The notes beneath the pieces were generated by a model that saw only the letters and a list, made by a program, of their open reading frames with translations, was not told where the DNA came from and did no database searches. Made by a program: the position numbers and the translations under genes. A stretch of 64,000 bases of DNA from positions 11,308,047 through 11,372,046 of the forward strand of contig CM026570.1 of assembly GCA_015143295.1 (NCBI GenBank), read 5' to 3'. Of this stretch, positions 1 to 10,560 are shown in pieces. The first letter of the stretch is position 1; the number at the start of each line of letters is the position of its first letter. Source of the stretch: Tetracentron sinense (Eukaryota; Streptophyta; Magnoliopsida; Trochodendrales; Trochodendraceae).

Positions 1-188
1 ATTTCGCGGGACCGTGGGGCTATTATGTGTGATAAAATCGAGAAAACCAGGAAATTCCAGATTTTCTGGAATTCAGGTGGGACTCCATAATTGTTGGGGA
101 TTCTAATAGAAATCCGTGCAACTAGTACCACAGTGTGCCGGTCGGCCGTGAGAATGACCGTCTGTCGTTTCGGTAGTTAATCATCTCA
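1..188 (+). repeat. Left arm of long inverted repeat
   Basis: This block matches the reverse complement of 1576-1755 with only scattered differences, including a few extra bases near position 15. Shared words include tgtgataaaatcgag and gtttcggtagttaatcatct. The window begins inside this arm, so its outer limit is unknown. Confidence 0.85.
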
Positions 189-493
189 AACGAAGAAACG
201 GCAGCATGTTTGATGTCTAAAATCAGGAAATTAGTGGGTTTTGCAGTTTTCTTCCGGACTAAAATGCAGCTGTCAAAATTCATTATTTTTCCCTGGAAAT
301 TTTACAACAGGTGTCGGACTACCCCATGGTCGGTCACCTGAAGTTTCGTTGAAAACGGACATCGTTTGGTATGGTTACGCGGGCTGTTTCCGTAAAAATC
401 AGAATTCGGTCAAACCTTGGTCAAACCGAGTCAAACGGTCAAAGTTCCGTACCAAAGTTTCCATGTGCCGTTGCACACAATCTTAACCCATGC

Positions 494-505
494 CTATATA
501 TAAGG
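494..505 (+). promoter_or_regulatory. TATA-box-like site in LTR-type sequence
   Basis: The sequence ctatatataagg stands in GC-richer surroundings and is followed about 30 bases later by pyrimidine-rich sequence and then a purine-rich GAGAGAGA leader. This is the usual layout of an LTR core promoter on the plus strand. No transcript evidence is available. Confidence 0.4.
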
Positions 506-779
506 CTTTGCCTTAAACCATTTCTCATTTTCGCACAGCATGTCCACCGAATTGGTTTTAGAGAGAGAGAAAGGAGGAGAGAGAAGGGTGGCCGCACGTT
601 GCATGTACCCTACCCCGGGGTTCTTCGATGTGGGGAACACGTTAGTGGTGACGGATCGTCCGTGCGGGACCCCGAAACACTTCAAAAATGGTAAAAATCT
701 CTTTCCCTCTTTCCTATTTTCTCCCTATTTATGTTTATTTTTATTGGAATGGCGTGTTTAATTTATGGAGTGAATGAAA

Positions 780-1045
780 AAGGGTCGAAGACCCCGTGGT
801 TGGTGTATGGCATGTATGGGAAGGGATTTGATCAGAATAGAGGGATGTAGCCTCGGTTTTGGACTGTTCGCAGTTCAAAATTTAGACTATGTGCCATTTT
901 TCATGGCGTGGTGTGAAATAGCGTGAATAAATGGGTCAGAGACCCTATGGATGATGTGTGGATGGAGGGATGTGGGGAGAATGTGAAGCAGAGGAGCATA
1001 GCCCTCGGTTTCAGGCGGTTTACAACTCGAAATTTAGGCTCGGAT
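780..1045 (+). repeat. Two-copy tandem repeat, about 150 bp
   Basis: Two diverged units start at about 783 (gggtcgaagacccc) and 932 (gggtcagagaccct). Each continues through a gatgtagcctcggtttt / catagccctcggttt block and ends in caaaatttaga / cgaaatttagg. No gene is present. Confidence 0.55.
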
Positions 1046-1071
1046 ACCAGTGTGATAGAGCGCACATAAGA

Positions 1072-1214
1072 TGCGATCGATCGTAGGCCATGCAGATGTC
1101 TGCGATCGATCGTAGTTTGGGTGATGAATTGAGTCTGTACATGACCTGTGTGTGATCGATCGCACATGGTCTGCGATCGATCGTAGATCACGATCGTTGG
1201 TACGATCGATCGTA
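1072..1214. repeat. Cluster of GATCGATCG palindromes
   Basis: Five copies of GATCGATCG lie at 1075, 1104, 1154, 1175 and 1204. Most sit in the longer frame tgcgatcgatcgtag, and one in tgtgatcgatcgcac. The spacing is irregular, 21 to 50 bases. Confidence 0.8.
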
Positions 1215-1271
1215 GTCAGTCCAGTTTGGACCGGGAGCCCAGGGTGGACTCCCTTCTGTGATGAAATGCTT

Positions 1272-1490
1272 GTTTTAAGGTAATGGAAGGGTCCATTGGC
1301 CTGGTTAAGTTCCTTATCGGAACGTATCTGATATGATGTGATGTTTTAAAGGCAATGATAGGGTCCATTGGCCTAGTAAAAGTCCCACCTCGGGACAACC
1401 TTTGTGTATAATGTGATGTTGTTGAGACATGGTAAGGCGATGGAATAGTCCATCGGCCGGGTAATGTTCCACACCGGAATGATATACCCT
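1272..1490 (+). repeat. Three imperfect tandem units, 72-85 bp
   Basis: The word gtccattggcc or gtccatcggcc recurs at 1291, 1363 and 1448. Each copy is preceded by a purine-rich aatg/gatgga segment and followed by a cc..cgg..ac segment and a tgatgtgatg-like tail. Confidence 0.6.
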
Positions 1491-1575
1491 CAGAATTGGT
1501 CCATGGGCGTGAGGCTTTATTCAAGCAGGGCCTGAATAATTGGGGATTTCCTATGGTTAGAAAATCTAACCTACG

Positions 1576-1755
1576 TGAGATGATTAACTACCGAAACGAC
1601 AAAAGGTTATTCTCACGGCCGATCGGCACGCTGTGGTACCAGGCACACGGATTTCTATTAGAATCCCCAACAATTATGGAGTCCCAACTGAATTCCGAAA
1701 AATCTGGAATTTCCTGGTTTTCTCGATTTTATCACACATAATGGTCCCACGAAAT
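1576..1755 (-). repeat. Right arm of long inverted repeat
   Basis: Reverse complement of 1-188. On the minus strand it follows about 215 bases after the TGTGACGCCCC terminus at 1970, so it appears to be an internal part of an LTR. Confidence 0.85.
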
Positions 1756-1978
1756 GATACCTGACGGAACCGATATGATAGGGGTGTACCCCGGCAATCG
1801 ACCGGCACACTGTGTATGATTTTTGAGAAAAGATACTGAGATTTCCTCAGTGCACTTCAATCCCGAGCAAAACCCAATTTTTATTAATTTAACAAGCACT
1901 CAAGTATTTAACCCCAGTCAAGGACCACTAAACTCATAATTTTATTATATTAAAATTCTGGGGCGTCACACTTGTGAA

Positions 1979-3335
1979 GATTGATTTTCAGCCCAAAAAC
2001 TACCTCAAAACATCAAAATTGGCATCTATTATGAATAAGATCCCTAGCTGATGCCCCATGGAATAATAGGGTGTCATCTGCAAATTGCAAGTGGGATATA
2101 CTCATAGCTGGACTACCAATAGGAAATAGAGAACCCTTCCCAAACCATATTTGAAGCTTTTTGAATCATCCTTTGAGGGCCTCCATGACCATAATGAAGA
2201 GTAGGGGGAAAGTGGGTCACCCTGGCACAATCCTCTAGAGCTACGAAAGAAACAATGAGGGGACCCATTGATAAGCACAAAAAAGTGGGGGAGGAGTAGC
2301 AGCACTTCATCCATGCCCGATAGTTAGTTCCAAAACACATACGACCAAGGATATAATCAAGGAAACTCCAACTCACATATGATCGTAGGCCTTTTCCATG
2401 TCTATTTAGCAAAGGATTCCCAATTCACCCTTTTTTAGCCTATCATCTACACATTCATTTGCAATTAGGATCCCGTCCAATGTCCCTTTGATAGTTGGCA
2501 ATATTTTCATTTTTGAGAAATGTTTCTCAAGTTGGTTGCTTATCTCATCCGATAGGCTCTTAAAAGTCAATCCATCCATAAGAGGCTTATAGGCTTGTTC
2601 CTCTTTATACAACTGTTTGTAGAATGCTGACACATGGCCTCTCAACTTCACTTCTAACTCAAACTGGGCCTCGCCAATCTGTAACCTCAAGATTATGTTT
2701 ATTCTACTGCGGAGATTGGCCATTTTATGAAAACATTTAGTGTTTCGATCACCTTTTTCATCCATCTGACTCGGGATTTTTGTCTATAGCTAACCTCTTC
2801 ACATTCTAAAATTTGTTGATACTCCTTGAAATTCTCTCATTGGACTCACTCAAGGATAGCCTCATTAGTTCCTTCTTCAAATCCAAGAGTTCAATCCCCT
2901 TTAGAATTGAATTCATCTGATCTGATAAGATCCTGAACACTTCTTTGTTCCATGCCCTGAGTTTCTGTTTTACCAATTTCAATTTGAGCCCAAAAACTGT
3001 GCTTAGGGCTCCCCAGAACCATGAACTCCCCCATGCCTCTTCCACCTCTGAAAGAAAATCTAGGTGTTTAAACCTTATATTCTCAAACTTGAAAGGCTCC
3101 GGCCCTCCAACCTTGCCAATCACTTTCAACATAATCGGATTGTGATTGGAGGTTGGCCTGGGAAGGCACACTAGGACTACATTGCGAAACTTCTCCCATC
3201 TAGGGCATGCTGTTCAATTCTGCTAAGAGTCGGAAAAAATTATACCACGTGAAATTGGTCCCTTTTAGTGGGAATTCAATAAGTCCCTGCATGGAGATAA
3301 ATCCTCGAATTTTCTCAAGCACAAAGTGTATGCAA
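1979..3335 (-). pseudogene. LINE ORF2 relic (endonuclease end, internal gap, RT)
   Basis: The minus strand reads in broken frames from the C-terminal part of an AP endonuclease (EFPLKGTNFTWYN near 3260, PRPTSNHNPIML near 3160) through the linker (RWMDEKGDRNTKCFH near 2750) to the reverse transcriptase (DGILIANECVDD near 2460, FADDTLLF near 2080). The early RT segment with the APGPDG and YRPISL motifs is missing between about 2500 and 2490, so an internal deletion is likely. Several stops and frameshifts make it non-functional. The order and motifs are those of plant L1-type LINEs. Confidence 0.85.
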
Positions 3336-3528
3336 TTACGCTTGGGGTTTTTCTTTGTTCAACTTTGGGCTTTTCTCTATTTTTGGTAGCTTGCCTCCTT
3401 TATCTTGGAGCTTCAGGTCTTGAATCACTCTTTGTGAACTTTGCTATTGTTTGTCCTTGTACTGTAGCTTGTATATTTCTGCCTTTTTCTCTTTAATGAA
3501 TTCAAAATTACCTTTCAAAAAAAAATCT
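3336..3528 (+). mobile_element. LINE-type 3' tail with poly(A), plus strand
   Basis: Pyrimidine-rich untranslated-looking sequence runs into ctctttaatgaattcaaaattacctttc followed by nine A, which resembles the 3' UTR of plant LINEs. It lies head-on against the minus-strand LINE to its left. No coding sequence remains. Confidence 0.45.
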
Positions 3529-3840
3529 CACGCTTTGAAAAGTCATCAAGGGATATACATAAACTTCTTGACCTATATAATGTATGTCTATATGGCATGT
3601 TGCTGGTTTTCTAAGCTATAGTTCTCTACAAAGGTAGCCCTTAACTTCTAAATAATAATTTTTGATAAATGAAGAGATTTAACTTCTTTGTATAAAACTA
3701 CGAAAGTCCAGCTAAGAAGTTTACCTACGTTTTTCCACGTGGAAAGGCTAAAAAATTCAATGATTTAACTTGCAAAACACAACTCATTCTATATCTTGTA
3801 CATGCATATGAACCAAAAGTTATGGTAAGCCCTAGGGCCA

Positions 3841-4015
3841 TATTGAGCCGAGTAGTAGGGTGTCAGGCTCGGCTCGTTAATTAAACGAGCTTGAAATCAA
3901 CCTCAAGCTTGGCTTGTTTATTAAATATAAAAAAACAAGTTAATCAAGCTTTTAACGAGCCAAGCTCAAGCCGTTTGCGAGCAACTTGGTTCATCAATCA
4001 ACCTTAATAAGGGAT
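3841..4015 (+). repeat. Direct repeat copy 1 (gagctcgagcc family)
   Basis: This block, from tgagccgagtagtaggg to caatcaaccttaataag, recurs at 4334-4510 with about 80% visual similarity. It is rich in gagctcgagcc/ggctcggctc words and noncoding. Confidence 0.65.
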
Positions 4016-4269
4016 ATGATGAAGTGTCTTCTCCTGATTTTTCTCCTTTATTTGGGAGTTGGGAACACTTTTTTTTTTCAAATGCAGATAAGGGGAATGA
4101 TATTCGCTCAAACTTCAAATGACTTGCATAGGAGGACACCAATATTTAATCAATTATGTATGCAAGGGTTTAACAATTGCTTTTCTCAAATAAAAATAAT
4201 ATTTTGTAGTTAATTGAAGTATTTAAATAAATCAAGTATGTTTTAATAGGTTAGGTATAATTTAAGTGA

Positions 4270-4312
<43 letters not shown>
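4270..4312. repeat. (TA)n(TG)n microsatellite
   Basis: An uninterrupted TA run changes into a TG run and ends in tgcacgcg. A similar compound run stands at about 8739-8766. Confidence 0.95.
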
Positions 4313-4314
<2 letters not shown>

Positions 4315-4333
4315 CGCGTATATAATCGAATCG

Positions 4334-4510
4334 AGCTTTTATTGAGTTGAGTAGTGGGATGTTCAGACTCGGCTCATTAATTAAATGAGCTCAAAAATCC
4401 AGCACAAGCTTGATTTGTATATTAAATAAACAAGCTGGATCAAGCTTTTAACAAGCCGAGCTCGAGCCATTCATGGGTATCTTGGTCCGTTAATCAATCC
4501 TAATAAGCCC
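4334..4510 (+). repeat. Direct repeat copy 2 (gagctcgagcc family)
   Basis: Second copy of the block at 3841-4015, ending gttaatcaatcctaataag. A related but longer stretch occurs at 9641-10560. Confidence 0.65.
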
Positions 4511-4587
4511 CATCATTTCAAAAGAATCTTCATCATATTCTATGCACCGGATAACTGTTTTCCTCCTATATATAACCTTCTCGCCTT

Positions 4588-5877
4588 ATTTTTTTGGTCA
4601 ATAAGCATTTCAATATATAAATAATCAAACGAAATACAAGAGCAGAACACGGCAAGAGTTTACAAACATATAAACTCAACACCGAAAAGGCACACAAAAT
4701 CCTAACCCCCTAGAATACCCTGAATTTCCTCCCCAGTACAATGAATCTCTGCCCACTCCAAAATACCCCCCCGGATGTGCTCACAAAGACGAGGAACGAC
4801 GGTTGTGACATTCTCAAATACCCGTAGGTTCCTCTCTTTCCAAACCCACCAAGAAATAGCCCCAAGAAGCATTGACCAAATCCCCTCCCATGCACCCATT
4901 CCCTTAAACCAAAGTCAACAAGATAAAGATTCATGAAGGGAAGAGAGGAAGACCCGTGCAACCCCCATTCGGGAGAGGAAAAAACTCCACACTTCTTGAA
5001 CTACCGGGCACTATAAAAAGAGATGATCCACCGTCTCTTCCTCTTGAAGACACATGTAACGTCGGTTAATCAAACTCCAACCTCTATGTTGCAAATGATC
5101 ACTAGTTAAAATTTTGTCCAAAGTTGCAGGCCATAAGAAGAAACATATCTTTGAGGGGATTCTAGGATTCCACACCACCTTATGGGGAAAAGACTCACCC
5201 GGGATAGGGAACAAAGATTGCAGCAAAAGACGTACTAAGAACCGCCCATGATCACTTCTAGCTCACTTCTTGTAATCCCTGACCTCAAAGCACAAACCAT
5301 ACGAGGTAATACGCTCCAATAACCAAGTCATATCACCAATTTCCCAATCATCTAGGTCCCTCCGCAGCCTTGGACACCACACCACCCCCATTGTGCTCCT
5401 CTCATACGAATCTTCCAGCAAAGCGTACTTGTTGTGAGCTAGGACAAAACGATTACCAAAATCATCCATAAGCCGAGTAGATCCAAATCAAATGTCCTTC
5501 CAAAACCTAACCTCTGAACGTCTCCTTGCCTGAAAGCTAAAGTGAGGCACAACCAAGTTGATTGTGGCCATAATCCCCTTCCAAAACCTCAATCCATGCG
5601 TGCCTCTAACTTCCCGAGGAAGTCAACACGACGTTTGGCTACTATCACAGCTCGCCACAAACTGTTCCTCTCTTCTCCAAATCTCCACACTCATTTGTCT
5701 AACAGAGCTTTATTCACTTGAGTGAGCGGCTTACGATTCAAACCTCTTTCTTCCATAGGTCAACACAATTGAGACCATGCCACTAAGTGGTATTTGGCTT
5801 TATCCCTTCTCTTGTTCATAAAAACATCCTTTGGAGTTTTTCTATAGATGTGGCCACATTCCGTGGAATGGTAAGAG
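4588..5877 (-). pseudogene. LINE D, 3' half (zinc-knuckle/C-terminal part)
   Basis: The minus strand continues the LINE reading that stops at the hAT-like insertion: IPRNVATSIEKLQRMFL (about 5865-5815), then the VNKALLDKWVWRFGEE-type segment (5720-5670) and the reverse-transcriptase zinc-binding region (VVWNPRIPSKICFFLW near 5180; EEETVDHLFL near 5040), then WWVWKERNLRVFENV (4860-4810). The sequence ends in an A-run on the minus strand near 4590. Stops and frameshifts are frequent. With 6829-8390 it forms one 5'-truncated LINE. Confidence 0.85.
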
Positions 5878-6836
5878 CATGGTTAAAAATATCGATACAT
5901 ATCATGTTTGGAGCTACCCTATACACTGGTATGCGAAAAAAAATTCCACCGTATCGGGGCAATACGGGGGATTTTTCTGTTAAATTTTTTCTCTCATTCC
6001 ATTTACACTAGAATTCACAGCATAGACTCGATACACAAAACTTATGTTCATAAAATGTTATTTAAGTAAATGACTTTAATTAATTTTACTTTCATTTACT
6101 TAAGATAATAATGTGTAAACCTATTTCAATTCAATAAAAATTATCCTTGATCCAAATTCCTGAAGAATAAAAAGTCAACTTTCCAGTTCAAGAACGCAAT
6201 CATCTTTTTAATACATTTTAGGGATTTAGTTAAAATTTCAACTTTCAAATGAATAGGTATTTCTCAAATATTACAATTTCATAAATTCTATTATATCCAA
6301 AATTACCAAAACCCAAAAGTCTAACAAAAAAAGTCTCATATTTTAATCTTGAAAAATATTTTTATTTATAAGATCAAAAAGTCAACTAATAGTGTAACAA
6401 TTCAGTATAAAAAAACTTATATTTAAGCTTAAAATTTATGGTCATAATTCAATACATTCTTTTTTAACTCATTGAACGTAAGGTTTTATTATCTGAATTG
6501 TTTTTCTTATACTTAGCTAAGTGACTACGGTTTGTATTTCTATACATTTTTATCAGTACGCACGCCTTTTTTAACTCATAAAATTCTTAACTCTCATATG
6601 TATGGTTATAAACATAGTTAGAGACTTTCATTTGGTTTGTTTTTTTGCTTATATTTGCATTAAAAAAAGTTTTATGTAAGGTATCCAAGTTTTTCCTTGC
6701 ATATCCAAGTGTTTCTTAGCGTATCCTGATTTTTTCCGTTGTATCCATCCGATACGGTCCGATACGTCGATACGTATCTTATTTTGGACTTACCGATACG
6801 CCACCCGATACCGATATTTTGAACCATGGATAAGAG
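5870..6836. mobile_element. hAT-like non-autonomous element inserted in LINE D
   Basis: The element 5878-6828 (951 bp) has terminal inverted repeats catggttaaaaatatcgatac and gataccgatattttgaaccatg and is flanked by near-identical 8-bp copies, ggtaagag (5870-5877) and gataagag (6829-6836). An 8-bp duplication is the hAT superfamily mark. Its inside is AT-rich, with tatcg/gatac words near both ends and no transposase. Removing it plus one duplication rejoins the LINE reading frame at STL(T/I)IPRNV, which confirms the ends. Confidence 0.8.
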
Positions 6837-8390
6837 TGGACATGAAGTAGGTGGGGAGGCTTCGTAATGTGCTCCTAAGAAGAGTTAACTTCCCCCCTTT
6901 TGATAAGAAAGACGATTTCCACCCTGATAATCTTTTTGTTATTCGGTCTAACACCGGATTCCACACTGATCTCTCCTTAGTCCTTATATCTTACTCCCAA
7001 AGGCATGCCAAGATACACCGAAGAGAGCGAACCCACTTTGCAACCTAGACAAATGGCTAGGTGATCTAGGACACGCACCTCCCCTACCTGTAAGAGCTCC
7101 AACTTAGCTAGATTGATTGGCAATCCCGACACCGCTTCAAAACATCTAAGCATACAATGGAGGTAAAGAAGATCCCTTAGCGATGCTCTACCAAAGATAA
7201 GAGTGTCATCCGCGAATTGGTGATGAGAAATTCTCAAATCATTAGCCCCAATCCGAAATCCTTCAAAGAACAACCCCTCTACCCTCGACAACATCAGGCT
7301 TAGGGCCTCTGAAACAATCACAAAGAGAAAAGAGGATAGCGAATCCCCCTGTCTTAATCCCCTTGAGTTGGGGAAGTAGCCCACTGAACTGCCGTTGACT
7401 AGAACTGAAAAGGACACTGAGGACAAGCAGCTCCACATCCACTGCCTCCATTTCACCCCAAAGCTCATTCTGCTTAGTACATAAATGACGAACTCCCAAT
7501 TGACATAATCATAAGTCTTCTCCGTATCAACCTTGCAAAGGATGCCTGGGGTCCTGGACCTCACCCTGGAATCGATGCACTCATTGGCGATTAGAATCCC
7601 ATCCAAAATTTGGCGACCTACAAAAGCACTCCGCTGAGGAGAAATTAGAGAGGCCATCACCACCTTTAGATAGGCCGCCAACACCTTAGAATTTTGTTCA
7701 AGCTACTCACAAGGCTAATGGGACGATAATCTTTTAGATCAACAAGCCCCTCTTTTTTTGGAATCAAGACGAGGAACGTGCTATTAATCACCCTGTCAAA
7801 ACACCCTATGTCAAAAAGTTCCTGCATCACTTCCATAAAATCTCGTCCCACTATCTCCCGACAAACTCTGTAGAATTCAATGGTAAAACCGTCTAGCCCA
7901 GGAGCCTTGTCACTGGTCATCTCCCGGATAGCACGAAGCACCTCCTCTTCCCCAAACGGAGCCTCCAAAGCCCCTCTTTGATCTTGGGACAACCCTTCAA
8001 AATGGAGCCCATCCAACCTAGGGTGCCACCCTTCCCTCTCCCAATACATCTCCTTATAGTAAGAGATCACACTGGTTTCAATCTCACTCCTCTCCTCCTT
8101 CCACGATCCTTCCACCCTCAACTTGGAAATGAAATTCCTCTTTCTATTGAAATTAGTCATTCTATGAAAATACTTTGTGTTACTATCTCCCTCTTTAAGT
8201 CACCTGGTTCTAGCTTTTTGTTTCCAGCTGATTTCTTCTAGCTTAAGAGTTGAAATATATTTCATTTTCTTGGCCTCCCTTACTCTAGATTCAGAAGAGG
8301 ATAATTCTCGAGCCTCAGCTAAGACATCCAAAGCTTCTAAATCCCTCGCCTTTAGGAAGATGATAGCATCACCCCCCAACTTTTAACGGC
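6829..8390 (-). pseudogene. LINE D, 5' half (reverse transcriptase)
   Basis: Minus-strand frames give linker KEGDSNTKYFHRM (8190-8160), SDKAPGLDGFTIEFYR (about 7915-7865), VLIPKKEG...DYRPISLVSS (7770-7710), QRSAFVGRQILDGILIANE (7640-7580), SRGLRQGDSLSSFLF (7370-7320) and FADDTLIFGR (7210-7180), the canonical RT order of plant LINEs. One frameshift lies near 7690. The final segment LSGWKSSFLSKGGKLTLL stops at the hAT-like element. The 5' end is truncated near 8390, so no endonuclease is present. Confidence 0.9.
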
Positions 8391-8702
8391 AAACAAAAAG
8401 TCCTTTTTAACTATTTAAAATGTACAAAAAGCGTCTGTTTTTTCTTTTTTCTCAACACTCCTCTCTTCCCATCTTATTGACTTCTTCTTCCCATCTATTA
8501 AAGATATTTGGCCTTAACATGAATAATTGTCGACATAGCTGCTGGTATGGCGTCAGGCGAAGAACACAAATGTATTTTTCCAATATTTGGTTCATGATGT
8601 GAGTAAAATTAGGGCTAAAGTGACTTTCTACTAATATATGGTTTTAGATGCCGAGATGGTAGGGACATTTTTTGTCCTTTAAAGTCGCGGTGTTGCTATC
8701 CT
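8363..8702. mobile_element. Possible foldback/MITE-like sequence
   Basis: The left end gatagcatcaccccccaac and the reverse complement of the right end, gatagcaacaccgcgactt, are similar, followed on both arms by a caaacaaaaagtcc/ggacaaaaaatgtcc segment. No target duplication was found, so the limits and nature are uncertain. Confidence 0.3.
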
Positions 8703-9640
8703 CCTCCTAAAAGAGGGGAGGTTAGCATTATCATGTATATATATATATGTGTGTGTGTGTGTGTGCACGCATACATATAATGGGTTGTAATTATTAACAT
8801 ATGCATGTGTGACTCGGGAAAAAAAAGATGTTCCATTTTCCATCGCGTATTGAAATGTTTAATGTCTTCTTATCAATGAGGCCAGGAAAATCACCATAGC
8901 TCCTTGCAAAAAGCACACACATTTCATAAAAGCCATGTGACCACATCACCACCCATGTTCATATAATATAAAGCAAATTCGAGTAAGACCTTTAATGATA
9001 AATTTCTACAAACACTAAGTACATCAAATTATGTCGAAGACTCAAAGGGCCATGGATGTGTCGTGTGCCCATCTGCAAATACTGCAATTAAATTAAATTC
9101 CATGGATGTCACTAACCTCATAGGCAATGGCCTTTAGTTACATGGTCTCAATGCCTCTTTGTTGTAATTTGTTTCAGATTCTATTTGTTACGTGTTTCTT
9201 TTTTATGGTTTTACTTGTGGAAATATAATTTAGGTAATTCCTAGTTGGTTAGGGACTAAGGTTTGAGATTATAACAGAGCCTGGGGTAAAAGCTTTTGTA
9301 GAGCTGAGAGTATGAGAGTCTGAAGAGCTCTTTTGGAGAGCGTGCTCACTGTGAGTGAGAGTATGGGTCTAAAGGAGAGTAGGCTTGTGGCTAATCTTGT
9401 GACCTCATGGTGAGTGTCCTCCAAGTGAGTGAAAGTGTACTTTGATGGAAAGTAAGCTTTTGACCAATACAAGTGTTTAAGAGTGGATTAATTCTAGTAT
9501 TTTGTAATATTTCGATGGTATAGACATCACAAGTTTTCCAACGACACTAATCTTATGCGGCGCTTCTTGTAGGCAATTGACCTACTTGAGTTGTCTATTT
9601 AGATGCTTTTAGGCAGTCTTAGGCAGGGATGTCAAAGATC
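8703..9640. other. No gene seen
   Basis: AT-rich sequence with a TA/TG microsatellite at about 8739-8766. I see no conserved reading frame or element boundary. Confidence 0.6.
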
Positions 9641-10560
9641 CAAGGTAGTTTGCGAGCCATATCGATTGGCTTCCCCCAAGCCAAGCTTGAACAAACTGTA
9701 TAAGCTTATCGAGCCGAGCCGAGCCGAGTAGAGTTAACATAATAGTCTTGTGTCACAAGGCACCTAGCTTGAGCAAGTTTCAATTCAGCTAGGCTTGGCT
9801 CGGCTCTATAGATTTTATATTTATGTTATCCGAGCATAATCTTTTCATTATATACAATTTGACATGTAATCATAATAAATATTAATAGGTGCTTTTGTGG
9901 AAGTGGAGCCTAGGAATATAATTTAAAACATATATAATTTCCTTAAGAGAAACCCTAGCTTCATCTCTTTGCTTTTGTTAGTAATTTGTCTCTCAACCTC
10001 CCCTTCTCTAATCTCAACGAACAGGGTGCCCACTTCCCTCAAGAACTTTGGTTCCGGACTTTTCTCTCAAGTTGAAGAGAATCCCTTAATCTATGAGAAA
10101 AAATAATCTCTGATGAATACGATCCAGGTAAGATCACTCTCTCGCCCATTTTTGCTCATCCTATATTCTCCTCTTCCATGCCATTAAAACCAAATACTTC
10201 TTCATCCTCAATATCTCATTCATTCGTTTGATTCTTTTTTTCTATTTGTTTTTTGTGCATTCTATTCATATTGGATATAAATTTATTTATTTTATTTTTT
10301 TATTTAATTATTTTTAAAGATTTGATATTATGTAATGAACGCCTATTGTTTGATTATATTCCTGTTAGTGAAGAAATAGCTTAATCGTTTGAACTGAGTG
10401 AAATTGGGTTGAGCTCGACTAGTTTTGTTCATTAACTTGAGCTGAACGAGACGAGCTCAAGTTTCTTCACTTGTAAGCAAGATGAGCTCGAGCCATGTAT
10501 GTTGAGTTCGAATCGAGCTTGTGCAGGCCTTCTAATGAAACAAGTCGATCTCAAACAGTA
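9641..10560. repeat. gagctcgagcc-rich repeat family region
   Basis: Words such as gagccgagccgagccgag (near 9715), gagctcgagcc (10486) and aatcgagcttgtgc (10510) match the family seen at 3841 and 4334. The middle part is ordinary AT-rich DNA. No coding potential. Confidence 0.4.

Larger units (their letters stand above)
1..1970 (-). mobile_element. Ty3/gypsy-like LTR sequence, rearranged
   Basis: The minus strand starting at 1970 reads TGTGACGCCCCAG, the usual start of many plant gypsy LTRs. About 215 bases further in, at 1755, it enters a 180-base block that is repeated in inverted orientation at 1-188. The plus strand at the window start therefore carries the same LTR portion, already cut by the window edge. 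Between the two blocks lie a TATA-like promoter (about 494), two tandem repeat arrays and a cluster of GATCGATCG palindromes, but no coding sequence. It may be two LTR copies in opposite orientation or one LTR with an internal inversion. The terminus and inverted repeat are seen directly; the gypsy assignment is inferred from the terminus. Confidence 0.55.

Noticed and set aside
1072..1214. CRISPR-like array
   Set aside because: Repeat units are nine bases with irregular spacers in plant DNA; no cas genes.
1..1970. MULE with long terminal inverted repeats
   Set aside because: The right arm is not at an end but about 215 bases inside a TGTGACGCCCC LTR terminus; the MULE reading is not excluded because the left flank is missing.
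8345..8356. ctcgcctt at both ends of LINE D as its target duplication
   Set aside because: Only eight bases match and the right copy seems to lie inside LINE coding sequence, so it may be chance.
4588..8390. Two independent LINE fragments
   Set aside because: The frame joins across the hAT-like insertion once one 8-bp copy is removed, so it is a single LINE.
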